64,000 bases of DNA from Chitinophagales bacterium. GTDB lineage: Bacteria; Bacteroidota; Bacteroidia; Chitinophagales; Saprospiraceae. The position numbers and the translations under genes were made by a program. Below the pieces are notes generated by a model that was not told the DNA's origin, made no database searches, and worked only from the letters and a program-made list of their open reading frames with translations. The DNA is taken from assembly GCA_013299105.1 (NCBI GenBank), contig JAAFJY010000007.1, positions 157,317-221,316 of the forward strand, written 5' to 3'. Of this stretch, positions 6,596-14,066 are shown one piece after another. The stretch's first letter is position 1, and every line of letters begins with the position of its first letter.

Positions 6596-9097
6596 ATGAA
6601 ATCGACTTCTGAATTTTCTAAGGCTCTTGGCACACCATCTGGTATCTTTGTTCGGTGGAAGAGCCATTCTATTACAGGATATTACACGATAGTACAATTC
6701 TATCTGGCATTATTACTGATTATGTGCAGCGTAAAGTTACACGCCCAAGCCAACGTCGAAGGCTTAATCATCGATCAGCAAAAACAAGCCTTGCCAGGGG
6801 TCAACGTCAGCCTCATCCGCAGCCAGGACTCTGTGCTGATTACAGGGACTTTCAGCGGTTTAGATGGCAAATTTAGCCTGAAACAGGTTCCATACGGCAC
6901 TTATCACCTCACATTTTCCATGATCGGTTTTACTACTACAAAAAGTGAGGATTTTGACTTGACTAGCCTGCGTTCTACTGTCAGTAGCCCCACACAAACA
7001 ATGCAGGAAGAGGTTCATCAACTGAATGAAGTCGTGGTCAAAGCCGTACAACGTAACCTCGAATACAAAGGAGATCGCCTCATTTTCAATGTAGCCAGTA
7101 GTGGAGCAGGAGAAGGTAGTTCGACTATCGAACTCTTGCAAATGATCCCAGGCGTATTGGTAATCAATGAAAGTGTAAGGCTCAATGGTCGCGAAGGGGT
7201 AAACATACACGTGGATGGTCGCCCAAGTGGCTACAGTGATTTCAGCACTTTCCTGAAAGACATGCCAGGCAGTATGATCGAGCGCATTGAGGTGATCAGC
7301 AATCCAGGGGCACGTTACGATGCAGCTGGCAGCAACGGCATCATCAATGTAGTTTTGAAAAAGAATGCCAACTTGGGCACCAATGGCAGCTACAGCCTGG
7401 CCGCAGGTTATGGTCGTTTTGAAAAATCGAATGCCTCTCTTGCATTGAATCACCGCAAAGGCATCATCAACGTATTTGGCAACATCGGTGGAAATTTACG
7501 GCATAGTTTCGACGGAAACACCCTTTCTCGTTGGGTTGGAAGTACGCAATTTTCCCAAGACGGCGATCGAAATTTCAATACGCTAGCGGGTAATTTACGC
7601 ATGGGAATTGACTTGTTTCTCAATAAAAAAAATACCATCGGTATTTTGGCTTCGGGCAATCAAGGAAATACCGCTAGTGATCAGCAAACACTCACTGATG
7701 TGTTGCCCGAAAACGTCGCTTACCAACAACAACTCAACACCATCAATATCGGCGAGCGCAATTGGCGCACATCTGCACTCAATCTCAATTATCGACACAA
7801 GTTTGACACTACTGGCCATGAATGGTCTTTTGACCTGGATCGTTCCGATTATATTGTTGGCCTATTGGTCAATCAGCATTCCGATTTACTCAAAGGGGCA
7901 AGGCAAGGTATACCGCTACCTTTTAGAAATACCCAACCTACGATCACTGGAATTTGGTCCGCCAAAACTGATTACAGCTATCCTATCAACTCCAAAACCA
8001 GCCTTGATTTGGGCGCAAAATGGAGCCAGGCCCACATCGATAGCGACCTCAAATTCGAACAATCGCTGGATGACAAATGGGAAAATGACCAACGTAGGTC
8101 CAACCATTTCATTTACGACGAACAGATCAGCGCAGCTTATGCCAATCTTTTGCACAAATTCGGAAAATTCAGTGTGCAAGCTGGCTTGAGATTTGAAGCA
8201 ACCGCACTGTCGGGAAAAAACCAGGCTTTGGACAACAGCAGTTTTCAACGAAACTACCAACAATTATTTCCCAGTCTGTTCATTTCACGGCCCGTTTTGG
8301 TAGATAAAATGGTTGCTCATTTGTCCTACAGCCGCAGGATCGACCGACCAGTTTATCAAGACCTCAATCCTTTTGTAATGTACATGGATCCTTTTACCTT
8401 CCGCAGAGGAAATACGGAATTGAGGCCACAACTCACCGATACGTACAAGTTTCGACTTGCTTACGACGGACAACCATTCATGACCTATAGTTACAATGTT
8501 AGCCGGGATCCCATCAGCCGAGTGACTGAACAAAACGATGCCGAGCAGACTACCTACACGTACAGTGCTAATTTGGGCACCTTGCGTAACTTTGACGCCA
8601 GTGTTTATTTCCCCATTGTTGTTGGGAAAAAATTATCGGGCATTGGTGGCGTTTCGTTTTTGTACAATGAATACAATGCAACCTTTTTGAGCGAAGTTTA
8701 TGTAGCCAAAGCCTGGTCAACCAATTACTTTTTGCAATTGAGCATCAAACTACCCAAAAACCTGAGCTTTGAAGGTACTGGTTGGTACCAATCCAAGGGC
8801 ATTGATGGACTGATGAGCCACCAGGCTTTGTATGGCTCTACCTTATCACTACAAAAAAAGTTTACAGAAAGCCGCTCTCGTCTGCGTTTAGCCTGGACCG
8901 ATCCCTTGTTCAAATATTGGCAAGGAGCCACTGACTTTAAAAATATGAATTTGAACGTGACAGCCAGGTGGGAAACCAGCATTTTACGCCTCAGTTGGAG
9001 CCAAAGCTTTGGGAACAAAGTTTTGAAAGATGCTCGAAAAAGGACCAACAGTACAGAAGATGAGCAAAAAAGGGTAAAAACCGAGGACGATAAGTGA
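6596..9097 (+). CDS. TonB-dependent outer-membrane receptor with carboxypeptidase-like regulatory domain
   Basis: 833 residues. An unusually long N-terminal region precedes the hydrophobic signal (IVQFYLALLLIMCSVKLHAQ). Then comes a carboxypeptidase-regulatory-like beta sandwich (VEGLIIDQQKQALPGVNVSL to about residue 130), a plug domain (NEVVVKAV, IPGVLVINE, VISNPGARYDAAG) and a long beta-barrel of the family with the LSYSRRIDRPVYQDLNPF signature. Such receptors import siderophores, vitamins or peptides, or act in signalling. The gene starts 4 nt after the arginase stop, so it very likely shares the RiPP-like operon and may handle the product or its metal complex (inference). The strong hairpin just downstream ends the unit. 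I use MKSTSEF; an earlier in-frame ATG at 6551 lies inside the arginase gene. Confidence 0.88.
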   Translation: MKSTSEFSKALGTPSGIFVRWKSHSITGYYTIVQFYLALLLIMCSVKLHAQANVEGLIIDQQKQALPGVNVSLIRSQDSVLITGTFSGLDGKFSLKQVPYGTYHLTFSMIGFTTTKSEDFDLTSLRSTVSSPTQTMQEEVHQLNEVVVKAVQRNLEYKGDRLIFNVASSGAGEGSSTIELLQMIPGVLVINESVRLNGREGVNIHVDGRPSGYSDFSTFLKDMPGSMIERIEVISNPGARYDAAGSNGIINVVLKKNANLGTNGSYSLAAGYGRFEKSNASLALNHRKGIINVFGNIGGNLRHSFDGNTLSRWVGSTQFSQDGDRNFNTLAGNLRMGIDLFLNKKNTIGILASGNQGNTASDQQTLTDVLPENVAYQQQLNTINIGERNWRTSALNLNYRHKFDTTGHEWSFDLDRSDYIVGLLVNQHSDLLKGARQGIPLPFRNTQPTITGIWSAKTDYSYPINSKTSLDLGAKWSQAHIDSDLKFEQSLDDKWENDQRRSNHFIYDEQISAAYANLLHKFGKFSVQAGLRFEATALSGKNQALDNSSFQRNYQQLFPSLFISRPVLVDKMVAHLSYSRRIDRPVYQDLNPFVMYMDPFTFRRGNTELRPQLTDTYKFRLAYDGQPFMTYSYNVSRDPISRVTEQNDAEQTTYTYSANLGTLRNFDASVYFPIVVGKKLSGIGGVSFLYNEYNATFLSEVYVAKAWSTNYFLQLSIKLPKNLSFEGTGWYQSKGIDGLMSHQALYGSTLSLQKKFTESRSRLRLAWTDPLFKYWQGATDFKNMNLNVTARWETSILRLSWSQSFGNKVLKDARKRTNSTEDEQKRVKTEDDK

Positions 9098-9108
9098 TTC
9101 ATGTTACC

Positions 9109-9154
9109 AAAAAAAATCGCCAAGAGGACGATGTGTCCTCTTGGCGATTTTTTT
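9109..9154. terminator. Strong bidirectional intrinsic terminator
   Basis: A perfect inverted repeat of 19 nt, AAAAAATCGCCAAGAGGAC with its complement ending in TTTTTT, separated by a 5-6 nt loop near 9130-9134. With A and T runs on the outer flanks it can work in both directions. It lies between the stop of the TonB receptor (plus) and the stop of the YceI gene (minus), so it ends both converging units. Confidence 0.88.
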
Positions 9155-9171
9155 CAACAAAACGAGCCCCA

Positions 9172-9732
9172 TTACTTCTTCAAAGGTACCAGTTCAGCTT
9201 CCAACTTGATACTGGCAGTTTTGCCAACCTTATCAGCTACCAAGTTCGGAATGGTGATTTTGTAATCTGCCAATTGAACTGAGAAAGCCAGTTTGGCACT
9301 GATTTTGTCGCCTTTGACGACCAAGTCCACTGGTGTGTTGATATTCTTCGTTACACCGTGGATGGTCATGGCACCGCTGACATTGGCCTTGTAAGTGCCA
9401 TCTTTGTCCAATTTGACCGCAGACATGTTGTCAATTTTTCCTTTGAACACCGCTTTGGGGTATTTGGTGCTTTCCATGTAGTTTTCGTTGAAGTGTTCCT
9501 GCATCAAGGCGCGTTCAAACTGGAAGTTTTTGATCAAAACAGCCATTTCCACATTGCCTTCGTTGGTCAACACGCAGGAATTAGACTTGGAAACCGCTTG
9601 GATGGTTTCGGGAGAATTGGCCGCAGTTGCGTCAAAACGCACAATAGCGTCGCGGGTGAAGTATTGCTGCGCAAAAACTGCACTGCTCAAACTGCACAAA
9701 AACAGGAAGCTGAAAAGGCTTTTCATAGTCAT
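9172..9732 (-). CDS. YceI family periplasmic protein
   Basis: 186 residues with a signal peptide (SLFSFLFLCSLSSAVFA, cleavage before QQ) and a YceI lipocalin-like barrel. Recognisable parts are the N-terminal RDAIVRFDA, the central FNENYMESTKYPKAVFKG and GAMTIHGVTKNI. YceI proteins bind isoprenoid or amphiphilic ligands in the periplasm. An in-frame extension upstream lacks signal-peptide character, so I start at MTMKSLF; MKSLF two codons later is equally possible. It is the last gene of a minus-strand set after the OB-fold and DUF5777 genes, but a 199-nt gap with two hairpins separates it from them, so its expression may differ from theirs. Confidence 0.9.
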   Translation of the reverse strand: MTMKSLFSFLFLCSLSSAVFAQQYFTRDAIVRFDATAANSPETIQAVSKSNSCVLTNEGNVEMAVLIKNFQFERALMQEHFNENYMESTKYPKAVFKGKIDNMSAVKLDKDGTYKANVSGAMTIHGVTKNINTPVDLVVKGDKISAKLAFSVQLADYKITIPNLVADKVGKTASIKLEAELVPLKK

Positions 9733-9844
9733 GGTAAATGATTGATGTTGTTCAAAAGGGGTTGTTGTGATTTTGACGCAAAACCAGCCCAAAGATTATC
9801 TGAAACTGGTCCATTCGTTTTTTGTTAACAGAGCTCCGCAATCA

Positions 9845-9926
9845 CGTTTGCTAAACTTTTGGAGTTTAGTAAACGGAGGACAGGCTTACGCTTACCAAAC
9901 TTTTGAAGTTTAGCAAGCGTAAGCCT
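9845..9926. repeat. Pair of adjacent hairpins sharing a common core
   Basis: Two inverted repeats in tandem. The first runs 9845-9875 with 13-nt arms (CGTTTGCTAAACT) and one G-U type mismatch. The second has perfect 12-nt arms, AGGCTTACGCTT at 9882-9893 and its complement at 9915-9926, around an inner AAACTTTTGAAGTTT hairpin. Both contain the same AAACTTTTGNAGTTTAG-like core. They lie between the DUF5777 and YceI genes and may act as a terminator/attenuator or an RNA processing site, or be a mobile repeat. Confidence 0.6.
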
Positions 9927-9931
9927 CGATA

Positions 9932-10846
9932 TTACTCCAGGCTCTTCTTCTTGAGTTGGAACACCCTGGAAAGATTGAAACCAAACTGGATTTGCCCATC
10001 GGCCCAGTTGCCATTTTCATCACTGATGTAAGCACGTTCATTCATGCCCACCGCGTTGGAGAAGTGGAGTTGAAACACGTGGCCACCCGTTTCGATATCC
10101 AAGCCAATGGAAAGTGGATTGTGGGACGAATTCCGACCAGGCACACTGTTGAGGATGTAACTGTAATCCCAGGTCAGCGCCATCCGCTTGGTGAATTTGT
10201 AGCGGCCACCTACGCCCAGCGCATAAAGGTTATTGGGTATTTGCTGGCTTTCAACGATGTTGCGGTGGACCATCGTGGGTTCCAGTTGCAACGTAAAATT
10301 ATCGCTGAATTTACGGCCAATGATGACTGCATGGTAATAACTCAGGCGATTGCTGAAGGTAACGGGAATCTCCGCATTGTCGAATGGGCTTTTCAGGCCA
10401 TTGCGCGTTACACCGCTGACCCAAACCAGCGAAAAAGGCATGTTTTTTTCACCCTCTGATTGCCAAAGCAAACGGTACTTTACAAAAGCATCCATTTCTT
10501 TTTTGGAGGTGCTGCGGCCAATCCCAGCCATTAGGTTTTTGGTGATGCCAAAGTCAAAACCCATCCGCATGGTGGCATTGTCCAAGCCAAAAAGGTTGTA
10601 AAAACCATCGCTGATGCGCCCAAAACGGTGCAAAATGCGAAAATCCATCGTAGCCGGGGCCAGCATTTCCATGCTGTGGCTGTTGATCACCCTGGGGCTT
10701 TTGAAGCCATTGGTGACTTTGTCGGTTGTTTTTTCTTCACCCAATTGATCTAGGAGACTTCCTTCTTCCTTGTTTTGAGCAAAAAGTGTTGAGGTGCCCA
10801 TTGCGCAAAAGAGCAGGGCGAACAGTAGTAATTTTTTCATTGTCAT
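9932..10846 (-). CDS. DUF5777-type outer-membrane beta-barrel protein
   Basis: 304 residues with a signal peptide (KLLLFALLFCAMGTSTLFAQ), then SPRVINSHSMEMLAPATMDFRI and a repetitive amphipathic beta pattern ending QIQFGFNLSRVFQ. The start of the mature part (hair-pinned RILHRFG, LFGLDNATMRMGFDFGI) is the characteristic signature of the DUF5777 beta-barrel family in Bacteroidota. The function is unknown. It begins 4 nt after the stop of the OB-fold gene, so the two are co-transcribed. These genes are often seen together with YceI and cytochrome genes, which suggests a periplasmic electron-transfer or ligand-handling role (inference). Confidence 0.78.
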   Translation of the reverse strand: MTMKKLLLFALLFCAMGTSTLFAQNKEEGSLLDQLGEEKTTDKVTNGFKSPRVINSHSMEMLAPATMDFRILHRFGRISDGFYNLFGLDNATMRMGFDFGITKNLMAGIGRSTSKKEMDAFVKYRLLWQSEGEKNMPFSLVWVSGVTRNGLKSPFDNAEIPVTFSNRLSYYHAVIIGRKFSDNFTLQLEPTMVHRNIVESQQIPNNLYALGVGGRYKFTKRMALTWDYSYILNSVPGRNSSHNPLSIGLDIETGGHVFQLHFSNAVGMNERAYISDENGNWADGQIQFGFNLSRVFQLKKKSLE

Positions 10847-10850
10847 TGGT

Positions 10851-11270
10851 TTATTCCTTGATCATGACGCAACGCGAAATGAGAATGGTTCCATCCAGAT
10901 CGGCACCAGCGCACTCGCCTTTGATGCTGATTTTATCCTGGGGTTTAATGCCCTCGGCCTGGGCCTGGGCTTCAAATTCACAAAGTACGCCCGCCCCATC
11001 TTTTACAGCCAGGGTAACTTTAGTCGTACCGTCTACCGTTTTGGCTTCTTGCACTTGTCCACTTACGGCTACTATTTTGCCTACATATTGTTCGTTGGCT
11101 TTGGCTTCGTCGGCTTGAAAAGCATTGTAAAGAACCGTGGCTTCAATCGCCAAATTGGCTTTTTTACCGCTGGTACTGCCGACGGGTTTGTTGAACAGAT
11201 AATAGCCATATCCGCCACCGATGAGCCCTAATGCCAGCACGATCAAAAGTATTTTTTTCATTTTTTGCAT
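10851..11270 (-). CDS. Membrane-anchored OB-fold (tRNA_anti-like) protein
   Basis: 139 residues. One N-terminal hydrophobic segment (KILLIVLALGLIGGGYGYYLF) serves as an uncleaved anchor or signal. The rest is an OB-fold of the tRNA_anti-like type: LYNAFQADEAKANEQYVGKIVAVSG, then VTLAVKDGAGVLCEF and SIKGECAGADLDGTILISRC. Proteins of this kind in Bacteroidota are extracytoplasmic and of unknown function; the nucleic-acid-binding link is only by fold. It is the first gene of the minus-strand pair with DUF5777. I start at MQKMKKILL; MTLKT five codons upstream is possible. Confidence 0.75.
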   Translation of the reverse strand: MQKMKKILLIVLALGLIGGGYGYYLFNKPVGSTSGKKANLAIEATVLYNAFQADEAKANEQYVGKIVAVSGQVQEAKTVDGTTKVTLAVKDGAGVLCEFEAQAQAEGIKPQDKISIKGECAGADLDGTILISRCVMIKE

Positions 11271-11281
11271 TGTTTTAAGTG

Positions 11282-11608
11282 TCAAAATTGCATAAAAATC
11301 AACTGACTGGGGATAAAACGCTCAAGAACAAAGCTATTGGTTTTTAGTCTTTGCTGAAAGCTTCGAATTGTCGCCTTGGAGATACCAAAGCTCATTTGCA
11401 CGGGACTGAATCTGATGCAAAGATCAATACTACTTTCATTCTGTACATCCTCCTTACAAGTAGTGCCTAAAAAATCCTCCGAAAGGGGGAGAAAAAGACT
11501 ACATTCAAAGCACATTTTCCCCAATTCATGTTCCCAGAAAAGCAATTCATCCAAGTTTGCTTGATAAAGGCCTGCACCATAGTGTAATTTTGGAACATCA
11601 AACCCCAC
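11282..11608 (-). CDS. Unrecognised 108-residue ORF (doubtful)
   Basis: An open frame in the 398-nt gap between the OB-fold gene and the divergent FAD monooxygenase. The product has five cysteines and no signal peptide or domain that I recognise. Its stop overlaps the upstream-most possible start of the OB-fold gene. The composition is not clearly coding, so it may be a chance ORF or an old remnant. No other gene is visible in this gap. Confidence 0.2.
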   Translation of the reverse strand: MGFDVPKLHYGAGLYQANLDELLFWEHELGKMCFECSLFLPLSEDFLGTTCKEDVQNESSIDLCIRFSPVQMSFGISKATIRSFQQRLKTNSFVLERFIPSQLIFMQF

Positions 11609-11668
11609 ACCTCTAACTCAAACAAAATCACTTACCCCCCCAAATCCACACACTAACCCAAACTTCAT

Positions 11669-12814
11669 ATGTCGTCCAAACATTTTACTATCATCGGCGG
11701 CGGAATTGCCGGATTGAGCACCGCCGTAGCCCTAAAACAAAAGGGTTTCCAAGTCAGCATTTTTGAATCAGCGCCAGAGATTAAACCACTGGGTGCGGGG
11801 CTTGTACTGGCTGCCAACGCCATAAAAGCTTACAAAAAGCTGGGGTTGGCGGAGAAAATCATTGAACGTGGCCGGATTTTGCCCAGTTTCAGCATCCTCG
11901 ACCAGTGGGGAAAGGTCATTACCCAGGCTGATGCTCAGGGTCTTTCAGAAAAATACGGCACACATAATTTTTCGATTCACCGCCCAGCATTGCACCAAGT
12001 ATTACTGGAAGAAATTGATCCCACTTGTTTACACGTCAACAAAGCCGCCGTTCGAGTGGAAAACATAGGCGATCAAGTCTTGGTTCATTTCAAAGACGGC
12101 AGTAGTCACCTGAGCGACTATTTGATCGTGGCAGATGGCATCCATTCGGCTATCCGCAGGCAATTGGTGCCTAATTCAGCGCCAAGATATGCGGGTTACA
12201 CTTGCTGGCGAGCGGTGATCGACACCCCCGGATTGGCCATGAATGAAGCCACTGAAACCTGGGGTTCCAAGGGCCGCATCGGCATTGTGCCTCTGGCCGA
12301 TGACCGTATTTATTGGTTTGCTTGCGTCAATGGCCCCGTGCAAGATGCTAAAATGAGCGCTTGGCGATCTGCTGACTTAGTGAAACAATTCAAAGGTTTT
12401 CACCATCCCATTCCCGAAATTTTAGCCCATACCCCTGATGAGCAACTGCTCTGGCATGACATCATCGACCTCAAACCAATTTCAAAATTCGCCTATGGTC
12501 GCATCCTCCTGATCGGCGACGCAGCCCACGCCACTACCCCCAACATGGGCCAAGGCGCTTGCCAAGCCATTGAAGACGCAGTGATATTGGCTGATGAACT
12601 TAGTGCACAAGACAAGGTAGAATCAGCTTTCCTGGCTTTTGAAAAAAGGCGTTTACCCCGCACCCATTTCATCGTCAATGGATCTTGGCAAATGGGTAAA
12701 ATTGCACAGTTAGGCAATCCGATCCTGGTGCGGGTACGCAATAGCTTGTTCAGAATGATCCCCGATCGTGTGAATGAAAAGCAGATGGAGAAAGTTTTGG
12801 GAGTCGATTTTTGA
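11669..12814 (+). CDS. FAD-dependent monooxygenase (PHBH-like)
   Basis: 381 residues of the class A flavoprotein monooxygenase family. The N-terminal dinucleotide fold reads FTIIGGGIAGLSTAVALKQ, followed by the ribose-binding acidic FESA. The DG motif is VADGIHSAIRRQ, and the second FAD motif is RILLIGDAAHATTPNMGQGA. This group covers salicylate and 6-hydroxynicotinate hydroxylases and related NAD(P)H-dependent hydroxylases or epoxidases; the substrate cannot be told from sequence. It ends 78 nt before the NUDIX gene and may be co-transcribed with it. Confidence 0.88.
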   Translation: MSSKHFTIIGGGIAGLSTAVALKQKGFQVSIFESAPEIKPLGAGLVLAANAIKAYKKLGLAEKIIERGRILPSFSILDQWGKVITQADAQGLSEKYGTHNFSIHRPALHQVLLEEIDPTCLHVNKAAVRVENIGDQVLVHFKDGSSHLSDYLIVADGIHSAIRRQLVPNSAPRYAGYTCWRAVIDTPGLAMNEATETWGSKGRIGIVPLADDRIYWFACVNGPVQDAKMSAWRSADLVKQFKGFHHPIPEILAHTPDEQLLWHDIIDLKPISKFAYGRILLIGDAAHATTPNMGQGACQAIEDAVILADELSAQDKVESAFLAFEKRRLPRTHFIVNGSWQMGKIAQLGNPILVRVRNSLFRMIPDRVNEKQMEKVLGVDF

Positions 12815-12892
12815 GGAATGTTAGGTTGTAAATACCTTTTTAGCTGCGAATTACTGTACTTTGGGAAGAAAAGAAGAACCCAAGACAAAAGC

Positions 12893-13441
12893 ATGCAAGA
12901 CAGCACTTCACTCCAATGGACCCTAGAACGCTCTGAAGCGGGCCCGGACCTCAAACTCTTCCAGGCCCGCTTTGACTACTTAAAAAACCCACGCAACCAG
13001 GCCGTCGAGCGCATGATTGTACTCGACTCACCAGACGCGGCCAATGTGGTGGCCATCACCAAGACAGGGCAAATGATCCTGGCCCGGCAGTTTCGGGTGG
13101 GTACCCGCGAGGAAACCCTGGAACTGCCCGGCGGCATTGTCGATCCAGGTGAAGATCACCAGGATGCAGCCGAGCGTGAATTAAGAGAAGAAACGGGTTT
13201 TGCCAGTCAGCACTGGATTTACCTCGGCAAAGTGGCTTCCAACCCCGTATTTATGAATTCCTACATTTATCATTGGCTGGCCTTGGATTGTGAACCTTTG
13301 CACGATACCGATTTGGACCAGGGCGAGGCCGTTGAAATTGAGCTCTGGGATACCGAAAAAGTTAAAATGGCCTGGCAGCGCGGAGAATTCATCCATCCAC
13401 ATACCGCAACCGGATTGTTGTTGTACTTTTGCAAAGTCTGA
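12893..13441 (+). CDS. NUDIX hydrolase, ADP-ribose pyrophosphatase-like
   Basis: 182 residues with a complete Nudix box, GGIVDPGEDHQDAAERELRE followed by ETGF, which fits GX5EX7REUXEEXGU. Upstream AVERMIVLDSPDAANVVAIT and ARQFRVGTREETLELPGG are typical of ADP-ribose pyrophosphatase-type enzymes, which hydrolyse nucleoside diphosphate sugars. The start MQDSTSLQW matches family length; an earlier in-frame start at 12818 would add 25 unlikely residues. Confidence 0.9.
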   Translation: MQDSTSLQWTLERSEAGPDLKLFQARFDYLKNPRNQAVERMIVLDSPDAANVVAITKTGQMILARQFRVGTREETLELPGGIVDPGEDHQDAAERELREETGFASQHWIYLGKVASNPVFMNSYIYHWLALDCEPLHDTDLDQGEAVEIELWDTEKVKMAWQRGEFIHPHTATGLLLYFCKV

Positions 13442-13526
13442 CCAGTGAATTTTCAGGTTTTTCATGGCATCAGGCAGCATTTTTAAGCTTTGTTTACTCT
13501 AAATTTACAAGACACCCAGCAGAACT

Positions 13527-14066
13527 GTGACAGAAAACGAACTGATAGAGGGATGTGTAAGGCAACGCAGGGAATGCCAACAAGAGCTTTTTCGCCGATA
13601 CGCAGGAAAGATGTTGGTGGTTTGTATGCGTTATGCTCGGCACCAAATGGAAGCAGAGGACCTGCTCCAAGACGCCTTCATCAAAGTATTCGATCACCTG
13701 GCACAGTTCCAAAACAAGGGGTCTTTGGAGGGCTGGATTCGGCGCATCGTCGTGAATACTGCCCTAAAAAACATTGACCGCAAAAGCTTTACCCACGAGC
13801 AGTACGGCATGGAGATCCGCGAAGATTTTTCTTCGACTGACCCTGGCGTTTATGCCCAATTGGGAGAAGCTGAATTGTTGAAACTCATTGCCCAATTGCC
13901 GGAAGGATACAAGGTGGTTTTTAACCTATATGCCATTGAAGGATACAACCACGCAGAAATCGCCGAATTGCTGGGGGTACAAGAAAGTACTTCCCGCTCA
14001 CAATTGGTCAAAGCCAGAAAAATGTTGCAAAGTATGGTTGAACATCTACAAAGCATCGCCGTATGA
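13527..14066 (+). CDS. ECF-type RNA polymerase sigma factor
   Basis: 179 residues. Region 2 reads LFRRYAGKMLVVCMRYARH then AEDLLQDAFIKVFDHLAQF and GWIRRIVVNTALKNIDR; region 4 reads LIAQLPEGYKVVFNLYAIEG, NHAEIAELLGV and SRSQLVKARKML. The start codon is GTG at 13527. It is preferred because the first 28 residues (ENELIEGCVRQRRECQQELF) are the conserved start of this sigma family, and the next ATG would cut into region 2. The ATGA overlap with the next gene makes a sigma/regulator pair. Confidence 0.93.
   Translation: MTENELIEGCVRQRRECQQELFRRYAGKMLVVCMRYARHQMEAEDLLQDAFIKVFDHLAQFQNKGSLEGWIRRIVVNTALKNIDRKSFTHEQYGMEIREDFSSTDPGVYAQLGEAELLKLIAQLPEGYKVVFNLYAIEGYNHAEIAELLGVQESTSRSQLVKARKMLQSMVEHLQSIAV

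Noticed and set aside
6860..7453. Minus-strand 197-residue ORF inside the TonB receptor gene
   Set aside because: It lies wholly inside a well-supported gene, in antisense; its composition mirrors that gene and it has no recognisable domain.
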